Below, piece by piece: positions 5,627-7,073 of a stretch of DNA of 7,073 nucleotides. Below the pieces are notes generated by a model, which saw only the letters and a list, made by a program, of their open reading frames with translations, made no database searches and was not told the DNA's origin. Made by a program: the position numbers and the translations under genes. This DNA is from Roseiflexaceae bacterium UBA965 (lineage in GTDB: Bacteria; Chloroflexota; Chloroflexia; Chloroflexales; Roseiflexaceae): positions 1 through 7,073 of the forward strand of contig DBCF01000067.1 of the NCBI GenBank assembly GCA_002292925.1, in the 5' to 3' direction. Each line of letters starts with the position of its first letter. The first letter of the stretch is position 1.

Positions 5627-5659
5627 ACGTGGTACATACGGGGCGAACCCCTCCCACGC
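5627..5659 (-). promoter_or_regulatory. Putative L1-binding stem-loop before rplA
   Basis: In minus-strand RNA, CGUGG (5654-5658) pairs with CCACG (5628-5632), and G5659-U5627 can extend the stem. Above it is an asymmetric internal loop of GA (5652-5653) opposite GUAUGUA (5633-5639). A GGGG/CCCC stem (5648-5651 with 5640-5643) closes a UUCG tetraloop. The GUGG-GA-GG order facing a long 3' bulge and CCAC resembles the L1 site of 23S helix 77, where L1 binds. The 3' arm ends one base from the rplA SD (5622-5626), so bound L1 would block initiation. The match is by eye. Confidence 0.65.
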
Positions 5660-5667
5660 CTAGTCAA

Positions 5668-6093
5668 CTAATCTTTGATTGCGACGCCCATGCTCCGGGC
5701 CGTACCAGCGATGATTTTTTCGGCGCCTTCAACGCTGGTGGCGTTGAGGTCCGACATCTTTTGCTCGGCCAATTGGCGCAATTGTTTGCGGGTGATTGAA
5801 CCCACTGCACCACGATTGGGGGTACCTGAGCCACGGGTGATACCGGCTGCTTTACGCAACAAGTCTGACGCCGGGGGGGTCTTGAGCACAAAGGTGAACG
5901 AGCGATCGCTGTACACGGTGATTTCGACGGGGATGGTGCTACCGGCCTGTGAGGAAGTCTTTTCGTTGTATTCCTTCACGAAGGCCATGATGTTGATACC
6001 GTAGCTACCCAAGGCCGGACCGACCGGGGGTGCTGGGGTTGCCTTGCCGGCCGGCAATTGCAACTTTACGACACCAGTTACTTTCTTAGCCAC
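5668..6093 (-). CDS. rplK: 50S ribosomal protein L11
   Basis: L11 (141 residues) sits with L10 and 23S helices 43-44 at the GTPase-associated centre and is the target region of thiostrepton; it is also needed for RelA-type stringent signalling where present. The N-terminal domain has the proline-rich PAPPVGPALGSYGINIMAF segment. The C-terminal RNA-binding domain has TPPASDLLRKAAG and GTARSMGV near the end. Length is standard. The start is GTG at 6091-6093, supported by AAGGAG at 6101-6106. That SD overlaps the nusG stop codon (6105-6107), so the two genes are only 11 bases apart and probably translationally coupled. The gap is too short for a leader structure of its own. Confidence 0.98.
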   Translation of the reverse strand: MAKKVTGVVKLQLPAGKATPAPPVGPALGSYGINIMAFVKEYNEKTSSQAGSTIPVEITVYSDRSFTFVLKTPPASDLLRKAAGITRGSGTPNRGAVGSITRKQLRQLAEQKMSDLNATSVEGAEKIIAGTARSMGVAIKD

Positions 6094-6104
6094 AGAACTG
6101 CTCC

Positions 6105-6686
6105 TTATTCGACGCCTTTGGTTACCTGCAAGAAGTCGAGATCAACACGGGTTTCACGTCCAAAGAATGACACCAAGACTCGTACACGCCCACGCTCTTG
6201 ATCGATGGAGTCGACCACTCCTTCGAAGTCGGTAAAGGGCCCGTCGATGACCTTGATGGTCTGACCCACTTGATAGGTGACCTTCACCTTGGGCTCGACT
6301 GCTTCCATTTGGCGCAAAATTGTCCGTACTTCTTGTTCATCGAGGGGTGACGGCTTATTGCCGTTCCCGACAAAACCCGAGACACCTGGTGTATTACGCA
6401 CCAAGTACCACGCATCATCGTTCAATACCATGCGAATCAGCACATAGCCTGGGTAGACTTTGCGCAAAATCGTGCGGCGTTGCCCGTTTTTGATTTCAAT
6501 TTCTTCTTCGGTGGGTACGATGACATCAGAAATGATGTGTTGCATTTCACGTTGAGCAATGCGGTTAAGCAAATTGCGCGTGACTTTGTTTTCGTAACCA
6601 GCATACGTCTGGATTACATACCAACGCAGATTGTCTTCTGCGGGAATGTTGGCTGCTGCCGAAGAAGCATTGCTGTTATCTGACAC
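6105..6686 (-). CDS. nusG: Transcription termination/antitermination factor NusG
   Basis: NusG (193 residues) binds RNA polymerase, alters pausing and elongation, and links transcription to Rho or to the ribosome (S10). The N-terminal domain begins at WYVIQTYAGYENKV (22-35), followed by PGYVLIRM (79-86) and NTPGVSGFVG (98-107), all typical. The C-terminal KOW domain (about 137-193) contains GQTIKVIDGPFTDFEG. The first ~20 residues are a polar, Ala/Asn/Ser-rich extension that many homologues also carry with variable sequence. The start is GTG at 6684-6686, with GGGGGA at 6691-6696 upstream at a short four-base spacing. An inner start cannot be excluded, but the next methionine lies within the conserved domain. 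It is 27 bases after secE. Confidence 0.97.
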   Translation of the reverse strand: MSDNSNASSAAANIPAEDNLRWYVIQTYAGYENKVTRNLLNRIAQREMQHIISDVIVPTEEEIEIKNGQRRTILRKVYPGYVLIRMVLNDDAWYLVRNTPGVSGFVGNGNKPSPLDEQEVRTILRQMEAVEPKVKVTYQVGQTIKVIDGPFTDFEGVVDSIDQERGRVRVLVSFFGRETRVDLDFLQVTKGVE

Positions 6687-6713
6687 TGATTCCCCCGCTT
6701 TCTGCGCGTTGTG

Positions 6714-6959
6714 CTACTTTGGCGAAAGAATTGTCTGCAAATTGAGCAACGCCCATGCAAAGAGTGAATCGGCTGAAAAGAGCACTATGGATGCAGTCAA
6801 TGACAGCACGACAACCACGGCGGTGAGGCGCATGGCTTCTTCACGAGTCGGCCAAGTGACTTTGCGTAGCTCGCTTTGGGTTTCGCGGGCAAACTTCATC
6901 GCGGCTGATTCTGCGAGCCATTTCCACACACCAGTTAATTTGTTGTTTGTAGTGGTCAT
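6714..6959 (-). CDS. secE: Preprotein translocase subunit SecE
   Basis: SecE (81 residues) clamps SecY in the SecYEG channel of the cytoplasmic membrane. It is the short single-span type, not the three-span type of E. coli. The amphipathic surface helix and conserved ELRKVTWPTREE (30-41) come first, followed by one membrane segment (about 45-62) and a hydrophobic tail. The ATG at 6957-6959 is preceded by AGAGAG (6969-6974) at nine bases. The gene order tuf-secE-nusG-rplK is classic. The stem-loop 55 bases upstream may limit readthrough from tuf. Confidence 0.96.
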   Translation of the reverse strand: MTTTNNKLTGVWKWLAESAAMKFARETQSELRKVTWPTREEAMRLTAVVVVLSLTASIVLFSADSLFAWALLNLQTILSPK

Positions 6960-7013
6960 GATCTATTGCTCTCTGTGGGACACTGCCCGTAATTAGACAA
7001 GATGATATGGAGC

Positions 7014-7039
7014 GGTGCGACTCCCGCAGGAGCCGCACC
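7014..7039 (-). terminator. Stem-loop between tuf and secE, probable partial terminator
   Basis: 7014-7024 and 7029-7039 form an 11 bp stem with the loop UGCG in minus-strand RNA. One pair is G-U there but A-C in the plus-strand RNA, which points to minus-strand function. It starts 11 bases after the presumed tuf stop codon. The sequence after it (GCUCCAUAUCAUCUUGUCUAAUU) has scattered uridines rather than a run, so termination is probably incomplete and some transcripts may continue into secE. Confidence 0.65.
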
Positions 7040-7050
7040 ATTCCTATGAT

Positions 7051-7073
7051 TTAGTCCGTGATCTTCGAAACGA
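7051..7073 (-). CDS. tuf: Probable C-terminus of elongation factor Tu (partial)
   Basis: Only the last seven codons fall in the window, the seventh lacking its first base. They read (x)VSKITD followed by TAA at 7051-7053; the incomplete codon ends in TC and would be valine if GTC. EF-Tu commonly ends in GAGVV(T/S)KI plus two acidic or small residues, and tuf usually precedes secE-nusG-rplK. The call rests on these few residues plus gene order. The reading frame continues off the right edge. Confidence 0.55.

Noticed and set aside
5616..5657. Upstream extension of rplA (14 extra residues from a GTG)
   Set aside because: The added residues do not resemble L1, the extension runs through the stem-loop, and the ATG at 5615 has an excellent SD.
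6960..7050. tRNA or rpmG gene between tuf and secE
   Set aside because: The stem-loop is a single hairpin with no cloverleaf or CCA end, and the gap is too short for L33.

Overview
The window looks chromosomal and bacterial, with two convergent blocks of genes separated by a repeat-rich spacer. The proteins suggest Chloroflexota or a relative. The grounds are a soluble Ser/Thr kinase joined to a zinc ribbon and an FHA domain, a long-form PurQ, and a tuf-secE-nusG-rplK-rplA-rplJ-rplL string with no rpmG or tRNA gene inside it. This placement is inferred from protein flavour and gene order only.

Left block (+ strand, 1-3127). A Ser/Thr protein kinase gene is already open at base 1. Its stop codon lies between the Shine-Dalgarno (SD) sequence and the start of purQ, so the two are probably cotranscribed. 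A 148-base gap with two stem-loops follows. Next comes an NAD-dependent sugar-nucleotide epimerase/dehydratase of the extended SDR family.

Middle (3128-3658). No credible gene is present. The spacer holds a heptamer tandem array, three copies of a ~31 bp repeat (one inverted) and two copies of a 23 bp repeat, plus further stem-loops.

Right block (- strand, 7073 down to 3659). Read 5'->3' on the minus strand, it carries the probable last codons of tuf, a stem-loop, secE, nusG, rplK (L11), rplA (L1), rplJ (L10) and rplL (L7/L12), then a strong terminator hairpin. rpoB does not follow rplL.

The most interesting content is RNA regulation in the ribosomal operon. Between rplK and rplA a stem-loop has the layout of an L1-binding site and ends directly at the rplA SD. 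Between rplA and rplJ there is an L10-leader-like structure followed by a terminator hairpin. A leader segment can pair either within the L10-binding stem or with the terminator's 5' arm, as expected for L10-controlled attenuation. These two elements would let L1 and L10/L12 levels feed back on different parts of one operon. I did not find a wholly new system here; the regulatory RNAs and the repeat spacer are the parts worth checking.
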